DNA of 32,810 nucleotides from a virus: IMG/VR virus record IMGVR_UViG_3300030430_002820, positions 1 through 32,810 of that record. One strand, written 5' to 3'. The notes under the pieces were generated by a model. The model was not told where the DNA came from and searched no databases. It saw only the letters and a program-made list of their open reading frames with translations. Made by a program: the position numbers and the translations under genes. Shown in pieces: positions 23,291 to 30,296 of the stretch (its first letter is position 1; every line of letters begins with the position of its first letter).

Positions 23291-23624
23291 CTACTTCGTT
23301 ATGTTCAATATCAATAGTAGTATCTTTATCTAAGAAATTTATTACAGGAATATTTACTTCTGTTTTTACATCAAGTTCTTTGCTTTCTTTTGGTTTGCCA
23401 TATTTATATTCCCAAAGCAATCTCATGTGTGGAAAACTCTCTCTAGCAAGTTTACCTAATTCAAGCCATGCTTTTTCTTCACTACCAAAAACCTTTTTCA
23501 TGGATTGTAAAGCAAAGCTACTTATCTTTTTTTCTTGTGCTTTTGGTTTACGGCCTTGACCTCTTGATATACCTTTTACTGCACCATTATTTCTACGACC
23601 ATCTTTTTTCTTTATTCCGTCCAT
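23265..23624 (-). CDS. terS: Terminase small subunit
   Basis: A 119-residue protein directly upstream of the large terminase. The basic N-terminus (MDGIKKKDGRRNNGAVKGISRGQGRKPKAQEKK) is a likely DNA-binding region, followed by a helical part with FPHMRLLWEYKYGKPKES near residues 65-82, a stretch seen in small terminases of flavobacterial phages, and an acidic tail. It would recognise the packaging site and recruit the large subunit. Overlaps the upstream Nmad1-like gene by 13 nt. Confidence 0.75.
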   Translation of the reverse strand: MDGIKKKDGRRNNGAVKGISRGQGRKPKAQEKKISSFALQSMKKVFGSEEKAWLELGKLARESFPHMRLLWEYKYGKPKESKELDVKTEVNIPVINFLDKDTTIDIEHNEVDEKPQSKQ

Positions 23625-23962
23625 AAACCTTTACTTACTAATTGTGCTATAATAGAATAGTTACCTAAGTCTTTGAAACTATCTAACAAAGATTCATTGT
23701 TTGCTTTTCTGTCTTTTAACATTAAGTTTTTCCATCTACTTATTTTGTCATTCATTCTGAACCATAACCCTGTCAATGCAAATACCTTACCTTCTTTCTT
23801 TTCTAAGTTTGCACCCGTGCTAATGTTACTGATGCCATAATCTAATTGCTTTTTACAAAACAATTCAAATTGTTCTAGCATAATAGATTCATAATTCTTA
23901 TATAAATTTGGCGACTCTTTCTGTAATAGTTTTCTGTACTTGTTTTCCATTTTTAAGTTCAT
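23612..23962 (-). CDS. Nucleotide modification associated domain 1 (DUF1599) protein
   Basis: A 116-residue helical protein with the Nmad1/DUF1599 signature: KKQLDYGISNIS near residues 37-48, LTGLWFRMNDKISRWKNLML near 63-82 and ESLLDSFKDLGNYSIIAQLV near 89-108. The family is linked in published comparative genomics to phage DNA base hypermodification, but its biochemical role is unsettled; it resembles MazG-like helical folds. Start could also be the ATG four codons later (MENKY). Overlaps the previous gene by 65 nt, unusually long, so the start of one of the two is uncertain. Confidence 0.7.
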   Translation of the reverse strand: MNLKMENKYRKLLQKESPNLYKNYESIMLEQFELFCKKQLDYGISNISTGANLEKKEGKVFALTGLWFRMNDKISRWKNLMLKDRKANNESLLDSFKDLGNYSIIAQLVSKGLWTE

Positions 23963-24167
23963 GTATTAATATTTCTAATCTTTGTATCTCTTTTAGTATA
24001 TTGAACATCTCATGATGATTTATATGTATTCTGCCATAATATTTGCCATTACTGACATAGCAACTATTAATAATAATAAATTGACATAAACTCTTTTTAT
24101 AATTATCATAATATTCAATATCTTCTTTACGCTTCTGTTCTAACCGTAATTCTTTTTTTGTACTCAT
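23898..24167 (-). CDS. Hypothetical protein, 89 aa
   Basis: A helical, charged protein (MSTKKELRLEQKRKEDIEYYDNYKKSL ...) with a C-terminal coiled coil (EMFNILKEIQRLEILIHELKNGKQVQKTI). No domain recognised. It overlaps the upstream gene by 41 nt and the downstream one by 65 nt, so boundaries should be treated with caution. Confidence 0.5.
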   Translation of the reverse strand: MSTKKELRLEQKRKEDIEYYDNYKKSLCQFIIINSCYVSNGKYYGRIHINHHEMFNILKEIQRLEILIHELKNGKQVQKTITERVAKFI

Positions 24168-24327
24168 CGACTGCTTTTAATATACCCTTACAACATTCAT
24201 AATGTTCTTCATTCTCATAATATTTCAATACGAAATATACATCTTTTAAATTTGATATGTTAGTTTCTAAACATAGCAAAGCATCATTATAACATTCTTT
24301 TTCGTCCAAGTATATATTGTCATTCAT
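24127..24327 (-). CDS. Hypothetical acidic protein, 66 aa
   Basis: A 66-residue protein, MNDNIYLDEKECYNDALLCL then KYYENEEHYECCKGILKAVDE, with four cysteines (two as a CC pair) in a helical acidic context. The start overlaps the RecE-like stop by one base (TAATG), which supports both being real. Function unknown. Confidence 0.6.
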   Translation of the reverse strand: MNDNIYLDEKECYNDALLCLETNISNLKDVYFVLKYYENEEHYECCKGILKAVDEYKKRITVRTEA

Positions 24328-25100
24328 TACAAAGTGTCTTCTATTAAATAATCATTTAGGTCAAATTCATTTTTAATAAAAGTTTCGTACACTTTAATTG
24401 CTTGTTCTACTTTTTGTTCTCCTCTAAAATAAAAGTCTTGACTAATATTATATATACCCAATTCATTTGTAGGGCTTTTATCTATAACTACAAACCTATA
24501 ATCTTTATATGACTTGCCAAATAAATTACAATATATGAAAGCTTGACTATCATAATTATACATATAAGCACTATGTTTAAATTTATGTATGTTGGCCGTA
24601 CTTTTTAAATCAACGAGACAATCTCCAAGAATATCTGCTTTACCTCTGAATGCATAATTATTTACATAATTTATTTGTGGCACTTCAAAGTTTGAATTTA
24701 CAAGAAACTCAGATGCTTCTTTACAATTATAAAATCTATCTCGAAGCTTCAAAGCATTATCTCTTTCTTTCATTGTAAAGACATCCCATCTCTCTTTTTT
24801 AGCTAATTTATATTCTTTATTGTTTTTTGTTGCGACATCTAAAAACAAACATTCATCAAATTTGTCTTTCTCTAATATTGAAGCATGAAATAAATAACCT
24901 TCTGATAATGCCGTAGATTCAGTTGGTAGCTCGAAGCTCAATAAATATTCTCTAGGAGACTTAAGTAGTTTAGATACAGAGCTACTTGATAAACAAGCTT
25001 TTGCAAGATAACCATAATAAAATTTATCTTCATTTGCTTTATCAATAAGTTCCTGTCTATCCCAAAACTCTCCGTCTAGTGTAGTTATAAAATCTTTCAT
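24327..25100 (-). CDS. RecE-like/DUF3799 PD-(D/E)XK exonuclease
   Basis: A 257-residue protein with LSSSSVSKLLKSPREYLLS near residues 37-55, a start typical of exonuclease VIII/Cas4-like nucleases. The catalytic core is FRGKADILGDCLVDLKST near 151-168, giving the D...DxK metal site, followed by YNYDSQAFIYCNLFG near 180-194, the QxxxY motif. These enzymes resect double-stranded ends to make single strands for an annealing protein. The partner is the ERF protein encoded at 29545. Together they fit a phage recombination system of the Red/RecET kind, although split across 5 kb. Confidence 0.75.
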   Translation of the reverse strand: MKDFITTLDGEFWDRQELIDKANEDKFYYGYLAKACLSSSSVSKLLKSPREYLLSFELPTESTALSEGYLFHASILEKDKFDECLFLDVATKNNKEYKLAKKERWDVFTMKERDNALKLRDRFYNCKEASEFLVNSNFEVPQINYVNNYAFRGKADILGDCLVDLKSTANIHKFKHSAYMYNYDSQAFIYCNLFGKSYKDYRFVVIDKSPTNELGIYNISQDFYFRGEQKVEQAIKVYETFIKNEFDLNDYLIEDTL

Positions 25101-25101
25101 A

Positions 25102-25341
25102 TTAATTACAATCTATGTTATATTGTGTAGTTCTTAACGATTCCCAACAACCACCTACAACTTGATAAGTTATAATCTCGTTATAACCATCACGACAAAT
25201 ATAAATATATTTAACCCAACCATCACTATATTCAACTTGATAAGGGCCAACATAAGGGGGTGAAGGATAATGACTTAGGTCGCAATTATCTTCGCAACCA
25301 AATATAAGTATAGCCAAAAATAGCTTAAGGAATGTTTTCAT
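25102..25341 (-). CDS. Small lipoprotein
   Basis: A 79-residue protein with a signal peptide ending in a lipobox: MKTFLKLFLAILIFGC, cysteine 16 being the likely lipidated residue. The mature part is small and cysteine-rich (CEDNCDLS, YICRDG, VGGCWES, IDCN), so disulphides are likely. It would be anchored in the host inner or outer membrane facing the periplasm or surface. Phage lipoproteins of this size can block receptors or DNA entry (superinfection exclusion, as T5 Llp), but nothing in the sequence proves that here. Its own promoter -7 site (TATATTTG, 25358-25365) lies 17 nt upstream. Confidence 0.7.
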   Translation of the reverse strand: MKTFLKLFLAILIFGCEDNCDLSHYPSPPYVGPYQVEYSDGWVKYIYICRDGYNEIITYQVVGGCWESLRTTQYNIDCN

Positions 25342-25357
25342 TGTTCTTTGTTTAGAA

Positions 25358-25365
25358 CAAATATA
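25358..25365 (-). promoter_or_regulatory. Bacteroidetes-type -7 element for lipoprotein gene
   Basis: Minus strand TATATTTG, an exact TAnnTTTG, 17 nt before the lipoprotein ATG. Only a weak TTTAG lies at the -33 distance (about 21 nt upstream), so strength is uncertain. Confidence 0.5.
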
Positions 25366-25370
25366 ATAAA

Positions 25371-25529
25371 TTATTTTATATATCTACTAAACCTCTTTCT
25401 CCACATCTCGTTTGCAACTGCATATCTTTGTTTGCTATCTGGGTACTCAGAAATCATTTTAGCATTGTTCATAAACCTTTGTAAAAAAGAATCTTTAGTT
25501 TCGTATTGTTTTGGTTTTATAAGTGGCAT
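25371..25529 (-). CDS. Small phage protein, 52 aa
   Basis: A 53-codon frame, MPLIKPKQYETKDSFLQRFM, then NNAKMISEYPDSKQRYAVAN and EMWRKRF. This matches a recurrent phage pattern, MPxxKPxxxExxxxFxxRxMxxxxMxxEYPDxxQRxAVxxxxW, which is found both alone and fused to prohead proteases. Function unknown. It sits in a gap between the lipoprotein and the nuclease gene and ends 6 nt from the promoter element. Confidence 0.75.
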   Translation of the reverse strand: MPLIKPKQYETKDSFLQRFMNNAKMISEYPDSKQRYAVANEMWRKRFSRYIK

Positions 25530-25531
25530 AA

Positions 25532-25939
25532 TTAAAATTTACATTTACTACAATTCCATTTCCTACCTAGAGCATTTATGTAGGTAACAAAACCTACTTT
25601 GTCTGTATAATAAACCCATTTCTTGTCATGATAAACACCTGTAACCCAACATTCTTCTAGTGGTATATTTGTGTCATCAGAATTAAATTCATGCTCTACT
25701 TTTAGAACAAGAGATTTACCTGTATGCCAAGAATCACAAAGTCTCTCTAACAATAATCTTTGCCCTGTAGGTATTGAATTAAATTTATATTTAACTTCAA
25801 TCAAAATTAAAACTTCATTGTCAAACTCTAAAACAGCATCAATATCTGATGGGTGCATGTTTCCATTTTGTACACCTGTAAAATCAATAACTTGCTTTAC
25901 TTTATTTCTGTTTCTAATTAAGCTGACTTTTTCTGTCAT
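25532..25939 (-). CDS. PD-(D/E)XK-like nuclease with Cys pair, 135 aa
   Basis: Residues about 29-52 read MHPSDIDAVLEFDNEVLILIEVKYKF, which gives the D...ExK nuclease site (DIDAVLEF, IEVK) of the PD-(D/E)XK superfamily, followed by a helix with Q in GQRLLLERL. The C-terminus carries WNCSKCKF, a CxxC that could bind zinc. It may be a structure-specific or Holliday-junction-type endonuclease, or a restriction-like enzyme. One of three PD-(D/E)XK-type proteins in this region. Its ATG overlaps the next upstream stop by one base. Confidence 0.6.
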   Translation of the reverse strand: MTEKVSLIRNRNKVKQVIDFTGVQNGNMHPSDIDAVLEFDNEVLILIEVKYKFNSIPTGQRLLLERLCDSWHTGKSLVLKVEHEFNSDDTNIPLEECWVTGVYHDKKWVYYTDKVGFVTYINALGRKWNCSKCKF

Positions 25940-26346
25940 TAATTTTCTTTTAAGTATTCTATGTAAACTCTTTCTAATTTATTGTGTAACTCGTTTCTAA
26001 AACAACTACTACAATTTGTTGCTTGTTTATTTTCATGGAACACTCTATTATAAATAACTAATAATTTATCTTGTGTTTCTGCAGATACTACATTACTCTT
26101 GGCTTTAAAATATGTATCGAGATAATTAAATTCATCTTCATTTAAACATTCTGGTTTATTGTACGGAAATAAACGATTTAAAGTATCACGTCTTTTATCA
26201 CATCCACAGTCCTCACCCAAGATAAACTTAGCTACTTTGTCTATGCCAGTCTTTTTAAATACCTTTTCAACAGTATCTCCAAGACCTCTAGCTTTTGTAT
26301 TTTCTGTATTCTTCTTTTGTGTTTTGTCTAATTTTTTCTTTCGCAT
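25939..26346 (-). CDS. Cysteine-rich conserved phage protein, 135 aa
   Basis: A basic N-terminus (MRKKKLDKTQKKNTENTKARG), then GLGDTVEKVFKKTGIDKVAKFILGEDCGCDKRRD and, near residues 110-117, NCSSCFRN. The DCGC...C...CxxC arrangement suggests metal binding. I recognise the pattern GLGDTVEKxxKxTGI...DCGCDKRxxxLNxLFPYxxPECL as a recurrent protein of flavobacterial phages, of unknown role. It overlaps the sigma-like gene by 59 nt. A regulatory or DNA-binding role is a guess. Confidence 0.65.
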   Translation of the reverse strand: MRKKKLDKTQKKNTENTKARGLGDTVEKVFKKTGIDKVAKFILGEDCGCDKRRDTLNRLFPYNKPECLNEDEFNYLDTYFKAKSNVVSAETQDKLLVIYNRVFHENKQATNCSSCFRNELHNKLERVYIEYLKEN

Positions 26347-26893
26347 TTGTTAAAGTATTAAATATTGAACTCAAACTTATCTTTGTCTCTTTGCTTAAAT
26401 CTCTCATGCTCATGCCACTATCAAAATATAGTTTAGTTAGTTTTTTATCATACCAATACCAACTATCTATTGTTTTATCTATTTTGTCAAATAGCTCATC
26501 TAGTTTAATTTTTTTATTTAATTTATTACTATGTAATTCATAATCCTCAAAATAATTATTATATATCTTATTAAATTTATTTTCATCCATTTCAGTGAAC
26601 AGATATATTTTTTTTGTCTTTATACTTTTACCATACTTGGCAAAATTACTATAGTATAGATTTCGTAGTGTTATGTATATGTAAAAAGTATTTACTTCGG
26701 TTTCATTATACATAATCTTTTTTATGTCTTTTGTATAATCATAAATTCTTATATACATTTCTTGTACAATCTCATTTGCTTCGTCATTTGTTAAACCAAA
26801 ACTTTTTGCCATGTTAAACCAGTCTTGGTGTTTTTGTGATAGTATTTTAAGTATTTTACAATCCACAATCAAGTACGGCTTTAATTTGTTCAT
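26288..26893 (-). CDS. Sigma-70-like factor (regions 2 and 4)
   Basis: A protein of 201 residues from the chosen start. The first half contains SQKHQDWFNMAKSFGLTNDEANEIVQEMYIRIYDYT, the layout of sigma region 2 with the EMYIRI -10/core-binding helix. The C-terminal part reads DKKLTKLYFDSGMSMRDLSKETKISLSSIFNTLTNAKEKIR, a region-4 helix-turn-helix. It would direct host RNA polymerase to phage promoters, perhaps the late structural operon. I start at the ATG at 26893 (MNKLKPYLI) because it leaves a 38-nt overlap with the VRR-NUC gene, versus 131 nt for the ATG at 26986. Confidence 0.7.
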   Translation of the reverse strand: MNKLKPYLIVDCKILKILSQKHQDWFNMAKSFGLTNDEANEIVQEMYIRIYDYTKDIKKIMYNETEVNTFYIYITLRNLYYSNFAKYGKSIKTKKIYLFTEMDENKFNKIYNNYFEDYELHSNKLNKKIKLDELFDKIDKTIDSWYWYDKKLTKLYFDSGMSMRDLSKETKISLSSIFNTLTNAKEKIRQNTKEEYRKYKS

Positions 26894-27143
26894 AAGAGTT
26901 ACAAACAAAATATGAGCCTTTCCAATTAGATTTAAATTGTAATTCGTCTTTTGTAAGCTTCTGTTGTGATATAGACTTAGTACCATCTTTTATTTCTATT
27001 AAATAATTCTTGCCATTATAACCTATAATTATATCTGGTGCTCCTTTTCCTAGTTGATGAGTATGTAATATACTACATCCTATCTCTCTTAACTTAGAGA
27101 CTATTTCTTTTTGGTTACTATCTACTCTTGCTTTAAGTCGCAC
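26856..27143 (-). CDS. VRR-NUC domain endonuclease
   Basis: A 95-residue stand-alone VRR-NUC protein. The catalytic motif is GAPDIIIGYNGKNYLIEIKDG near residues 34-54 (PD...ExK), followed by SISQQKLTKDE, the helix with the Q. These small enzymes cut branched or damaged DNA in phage replication and recombination. The start is a GTG (residues VRLKARVDSNQ, written as M), which overlaps the primase-helicase stop by 22 nt; no ATG is nearby. Confidence 0.8.
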   Translation of the reverse strand: MRLKARVDSNQKEIVSKLREIGCSILHTHQLGKGAPDIIIGYNGKNYLIEIKDGTKSISQQKLTKDELQFKSNWKGSYFVCNSYEQIKAVLDCGL

Positions 27144-28852
27144 CTGTATTTATCTATTTCAACAAAAGGGGTTTCATTGTTAAAATAATATCGGCTTGAC
27201 TTCCTGTCGTATGTTATACCATGTATCTCTTGTGGATAACCTACAAGTTTTTGTTTCTTAATCTTTTGACTGCCAAATATAACTCTAGTATCAGAAAAAT
27301 CTAATGCTCTATTTGGTCTCCAAATAAATAGACAATTATCACACTTATCAGCAAAAGTACCTCCACCTTTGATTCGGTTGACATCTGGTTTATAATATCT
27401 GTTGTTGTCATCTTTTTGAGGTGTAACTTGATGTGCAACCAAATGTACTGATATTTTATTTTCAACTGCAAATCTTTTTAGTTGACTCATAAATCTACTG
27501 ATATATAAATCTTCTCTCTCTCCAATTTGCATACGATGTTGAACTGTATTATAAGGGTCTATTATCAAAGAACGAATACCTTTTGTCTTTACTAAAAACT
27601 TAGCTCTGTCAAAGATGTCATCTAATTTATAACTTTTTTTTGGATAAATTACAAAGAAGTGTTTTTTCATAAACTCAAGACCTTCTCTAAATTCTTTTTC
27701 ATTCATGTAGTTTTTACTGTAAAAAGGGTCTGCGCTTTTGCCAATGTATGATTCTATTAAATCACTATAGAAATCATTTATAGGCATATTTTCTGGACTA
27801 AACACACCAAACTTCCAACCATCATGAAATGCCTTAAGTAAAGATAGTTGGCCTAAAAACATACTCTTGCCTTCATTCTGATAACCCGTCCATATATTTA
27901 CTTCTCCTATTCTCCAAGTCCAAGCATTGTCTATTAAACTGATATGTGTTGTACTTCCTCTCTCTTGACCATTCCTGTAACTATCAATCATGCTATCATA
28001 AATATCATCAATAGTAAATATACCTTCTAGTTTTGGGTCATGAGCATCTCTTACTCTTTGCTTTAGTGATTCTATGCCTTCCTTAAGTAAAACTTCGTTT
28101 GCATCTTTATGAGGTTTTAAATTTACTATCTTACATTTTTCTGCACCAAATCTTCTTACGAGTTCTTCTTCTAAATATCTACCATTGTCATCATTATCTG
28201 TTGCTATATAAACTCTTTCAGCCTGTTCAAAGACTTCGTAACAATTAGATATACATTCTAGTTTTTTATCTAAGTTTTTATCTTTTATGTTTGGCGCACC
28301 CATGTTTACAGAAGTATGCCATGTAATACCAGCAACTTCCCAACTCAAAGAGTCCATTTCTCCTTCACAAATAATAATTAGTTTTTCATTCTTTACTCTA
28401 TCATAATTATATATGATTGGCAAACTATCTTTGCTTTGTGTAAATGTTTTTTTTGCAAGTCCTCTTGTTTTGTAATTAATTAGTTCATTGTCTTTAAAAT
28501 ATGGGAAAACAATACTTTTTCCATCTTTAGTGCTAATAATTTTATTTGCCTGTATAACTTCTTTTGTAATACCTCTTTTTTGTAGAAAGTCTAAACCTAT
28601 TTGATTTATTTTCTGTAGATTATTTTTTTTTGGTTTAGTATATTGTTTTATTGGCATATAATTATCCTTTGGTTTTACACAGCCCTTCCATCCACATTTA
28701 TGGCAATTATAAAGACCTGTATCTAAGTTAATACTTAAACACAAATCTTTATAATGTTTTTTGCCTATTTTAAAACAATTAGGGCAAGTTACTTTTTGTT
28801 GTGTTTTATTACCCTTAGGATAAACACCAATGTTATTAAATTCTTGTTTCAT
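27122..28852 (-). CDS. Primase-helicase (T7 gp4-like)
   Basis: A 576-residue bifunctional replication protein. A zinc-binding CPNC (23-26)...CHKC (50-53) leads into a TOPRIM primase domain with CEGEMDSLSW (162-171) and ATDNDDNGR (217-225). The RecA-like helicase has Walker A GYQNEGKS (323-330), Walker B RSLIIDPYN (427-435) and HLVAHQ (470-475). Role: unwinds the fork and makes primers. No separate DNA polymerase is visible in the window. The ATG lies 3 nt downstream of a dyad-site cluster (28856-28915), so a bound protein would block expression. Confidence 0.9.
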   Translation of the reverse strand: MKQEFNNIGVYPKGNKTQQKVTCPNCFKIGKKHYKDLCLSINLDTGLYNCHKCGWKGCVKPKDNYMPIKQYTKPKKNNLQKINQIGLDFLQKRGITKEVIQANKIISTKDGKSIVFPYFKDNELINYKTRGLAKKTFTQSKDSLPIIYNYDRVKNEKLIIICEGEMDSLSWEVAGITWHTSVNMGAPNIKDKNLDKKLECISNCYEVFEQAERVYIATDNDDNGRYLEEELVRRFGAEKCKIVNLKPHKDANEVLLKEGIESLKQRVRDAHDPKLEGIFTIDDIYDSMIDSYRNGQERGSTTHISLIDNAWTWRIGEVNIWTGYQNEGKSMFLGQLSLLKAFHDGWKFGVFSPENMPINDFYSDLIESYIGKSADPFYSKNYMNEKEFREGLEFMKKHFFVIYPKKSYKLDDIFDRAKFLVKTKGIRSLIIDPYNTVQHRMQIGEREDLYISRFMSQLKRFAVENKISVHLVAHQVTPQKDDNNRYYKPDVNRIKGGGTFADKCDNCLFIWRPNRALDFSDTRVIFGSQKIKKQKLVGYPQEIHGITYDRKSSRYYFNNETPFVEIDKYRCDLKQE

Positions 28853-28855
28853 TGT

Positions 28856-28915
28856 TTACACTATGTTTTATAATACACTATGTATTATATATATATTATA
28901 TATTACACTATGTAT
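28856..28915. promoter_or_regulatory. Second cluster of the TTACA-CTA-TGTAA dyad, three copies
   Basis: TTACACTATGTTT at 28856, ATACACTATGTAT at 28873 and TTACACTATGTAT at 28903. The first two are 17 bp apart, as in the cluster at 18703-18749, and the third is 30 bp further. The first site ends 4 nt before the helicase ATG. The sequence in between is alternating AT (possible melting region). Confidence 0.7.
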
Positions 28916-29172
28916 TATAAGGAACTGACAAGTTTGACATCTGGGCTTACAAAAATCTTTCTTTCTTTACCACCGTTGCCAACACTTTTAGTTACTCTTT
29001 TTATGTATTCTTTGTCTTCTAATTTGTTTAAAACCCTATACAAAGTTCTATCATTCATTTTAAGTGCACCACAAATAGATTTATTTGAAGCATAGCAAAA
29101 ACCTTTTTTTCTTGATAGCCCTTCTATGTACGATAATACAACCGTTTCAGGTATTGTTAAATTAGTATTCAT
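28915..29172 (-). CDS. Winged-helix DNA-binding protein
   Basis: An 85-residue protein, MNTNLTIPETVVLSYIEGLSRKKGFCYASNKSICGALKMNDRTLYRVLNKLEDKEYIKRVT. The segment YASNKSICGALKMNDRTLYRVLNKLEDKEYIKRV is a typical HTH_36/replication-initiator-type winged helix: SxxxI...LxxxxRTxxRxLxxLExxxxI. It may be a replication initiator accessory or a transcription regulator. The start at 29172 is preferred over a GTG at 29229 and an ATG at 29208 because the family usually begins with NTNLTIPETV. The stop lies at the edge of the dyad cluster. Confidence 0.7.
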   Translation of the reverse strand: MNTNLTIPETVVLSYIEGLSRKKGFCYASNKSICGALKMNDRTLYRVLNKLEDKEYIKRVTKSVGNGGKERKIFVSPDVKLVSSL

Positions 29173-29226
29173 AAAATTTAAATTAATATTTAAGTATCTG
29201 TTATTCATAGTTTTATAAATCACAAA

Positions 29227-29281
29227 CACTCAGCAAAAACAACTAAATAATATGAAACCTATGAAAAATATGTGCTGAGTG
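29227..29281. repeat. Perfect 9-bp inverted repeat in leader region
   Basis: CACTCAGCA at 29227-29235 and TGCTGAGTG at 29273-29281 are exact reverse complements with a 37-nt AT-rich interval, between the SSB-like stop and the winged-helix start. In RNA this makes a long-loop hairpin; in DNA the two arms could be a pair of binding sites. No U tract follows on either strand. Confidence 0.6.
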
Positions 29282-29296
29282 CTTATGATTGTTTGT

Positions 29297-29542
29297 TTAG
29301 AATGGCAAGTCGGTTTCTACCTTGCTCTCTGTTTTCTGCTCTGGCACATACTCATCAATCCATACTGTGTGAGTTTTGCCATATTGGTCAACTTCTTTTT
29401 TCTTACCAATGCTTAGCTTAAGAAACTTTCTACCATTGTATTCAATCCATGAATCTTTGGTCTTATCTTCTGCTATAGTAAAATTAATTAAATCGTAGTT
29501 CTTTACTTGTCTTCCAGAACCTACATACTTTTTTTCATTCAT
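29297..29542 (-). CDS. SSB-like small protein, 81 aa
   Basis: An 81-residue protein with a strand-rich body (KNYDLINFTIAEDKTKDSWIEYNGRKFLKLSIGKKK) and an acidic end KTESKVETDLPF. The last residues match the hydrophobic-acidic tip (DDIPF/DDLPF) of bacterial single-stranded DNA-binding proteins. It lies 2 nt after the ERF annealing gene in transcription order, a common SSB position. The OB-fold is shorter than that of cellular SSBs, so I call it SSB-like. Confidence 0.6.
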   Translation of the reverse strand: MNEKKYVGSGRQVKNYDLINFTIAEDKTKDSWIEYNGRKFLKLSIGKKKEVDQYGKTHTVWIDEYVPEQKTESKVETDLPF

Positions 29543-29544
29543 AT

Positions 29545-30126
29545 TTAACTTGTTAATAATTTTTCAACTTCTTTACTTACTTTGTATTTTTGCCTTACAT
29601 CAGACATTGTTATCTTGTTTGACTGTAAAGCCTTTTTTGCATTTTCAAAATACTTACCTGTTTTAGCTAACCACTCTTTATCAACATCTAATGTTTGAGT
29701 GGTTGTCTGTGTCCATTTAGAGCTTGTTTTAGAGCTCTTAGAGTGAGTATTTGTTGCATCTGCATCCTTTGTGTCGTCTATTAAAAATAAACCGTTTAAA
29801 GCATACTTTCTAGCATAACTGGACGATGCACCAAAACATTGTGCTATGTCCATTCCCTTTTTACTAGGGTCTATACCAGCTTGAGCATTTACACTTATAG
29901 AATCTGTACCATCACTAATTGTAACTGTAGCTACAACATATAAAGGCTCGTTGTTTACAAAATCAGATATTGTCAACAATAAACCCTCTTTTTTAAGTAA
30001 AGGCTTTACTGCTTCTAATATGTCTTCGCAACTTCTATAATTATAATTACCAAAGTTGTTCCTTTGATTTTTAGGTGCTTTCAAACTCGATTGAATAGCC
30101 ACCAATTTACTTTGTAGATTTTTCAT
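29545..30126 (-). CDS. ERF-family single-strand annealing protein
   Basis: A 193-residue protein. The N-terminal domain has NFGNYNYRSCEDILEAVKPLLKKEGL near residues 24-49, typical of ERF, and the signature GASSSYARKYALNGLFLIDDTKDAD near 103-127. ERF rings anneal complementary strands and promote phage recombination. I use the ATG at 30126 (MKNLQSKLVAIQ); a TTG 11 codons upstream exists but lies in the promoter/terminator region. The C-terminal third is a basic helical tail. Works with the nuclease at 24327-25100 and the SSB-like protein next to it. Confidence 0.85.
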   Translation of the reverse strand: MKNLQSKLVAIQSSLKAPKNQRNNFGNYNYRSCEDILEAVKPLLKKEGLLLTISDFVNNEPLYVVATVTISDGTDSISVNAQAGIDPSKKGMDIAQCFGASSSYARKYALNGLFLIDDTKDADATNTHSKSSKTSSKWTQTTTQTLDVDKEWLAKTGKYFENAKKALQSNKITMSDVRQKYKVSKEVEKLLTS

Positions 30127-30157
30127 GGTGCTAATATATACAAAAAATGTCAGATGC

Positions 30158-30188
30158 AAAAAAAAAGGGCAACAATTTTATGTTACCC
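30158..30188 (-). terminator. Rho-independent terminator between lysis and ERF genes
   Basis: Minus-strand RNA: 8-bp stem GGGTAACA/TGTTGCCC (one G-U pair), 6-nt loop, followed by nine U. It separates the lysis and virion genes upstream from the ERF gene, whose start lies 32 nt further. The T run also contains TTTG, a possible -33 of an ERF promoter followed 18 nt later by TATATTAG. Confidence 0.85.
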
Positions 30189-30234
30189 CTTTCAAACAAT
30201 GAAAACAAAGAAATCAATGGATATTTTGTAACAC

Positions 30235-30290
30235 CCTATTGAATTCATAAAGATATAAAAAAATACCTATTAAATTCATAAAGGACATAA
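30235..30290. repeat. Direct repeat pair, about 25 nt each
   Basis: CCTATTGAATTCATAAAGATATAAA-type text at 30235 recurs as CCTATTAAATTCATAAAGGAC-type text at 30266 (offset 31 nt, about 80% identical). Non-coding, between the 45-residue gene and the terminator. A 10-bp inverted repeat ATAAAGGACA/TGTCCTTTAT spans 30278-30315 and overlaps the end of that gene. Confidence 0.55.
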
Positions 30291-30296
30291 ATATTA

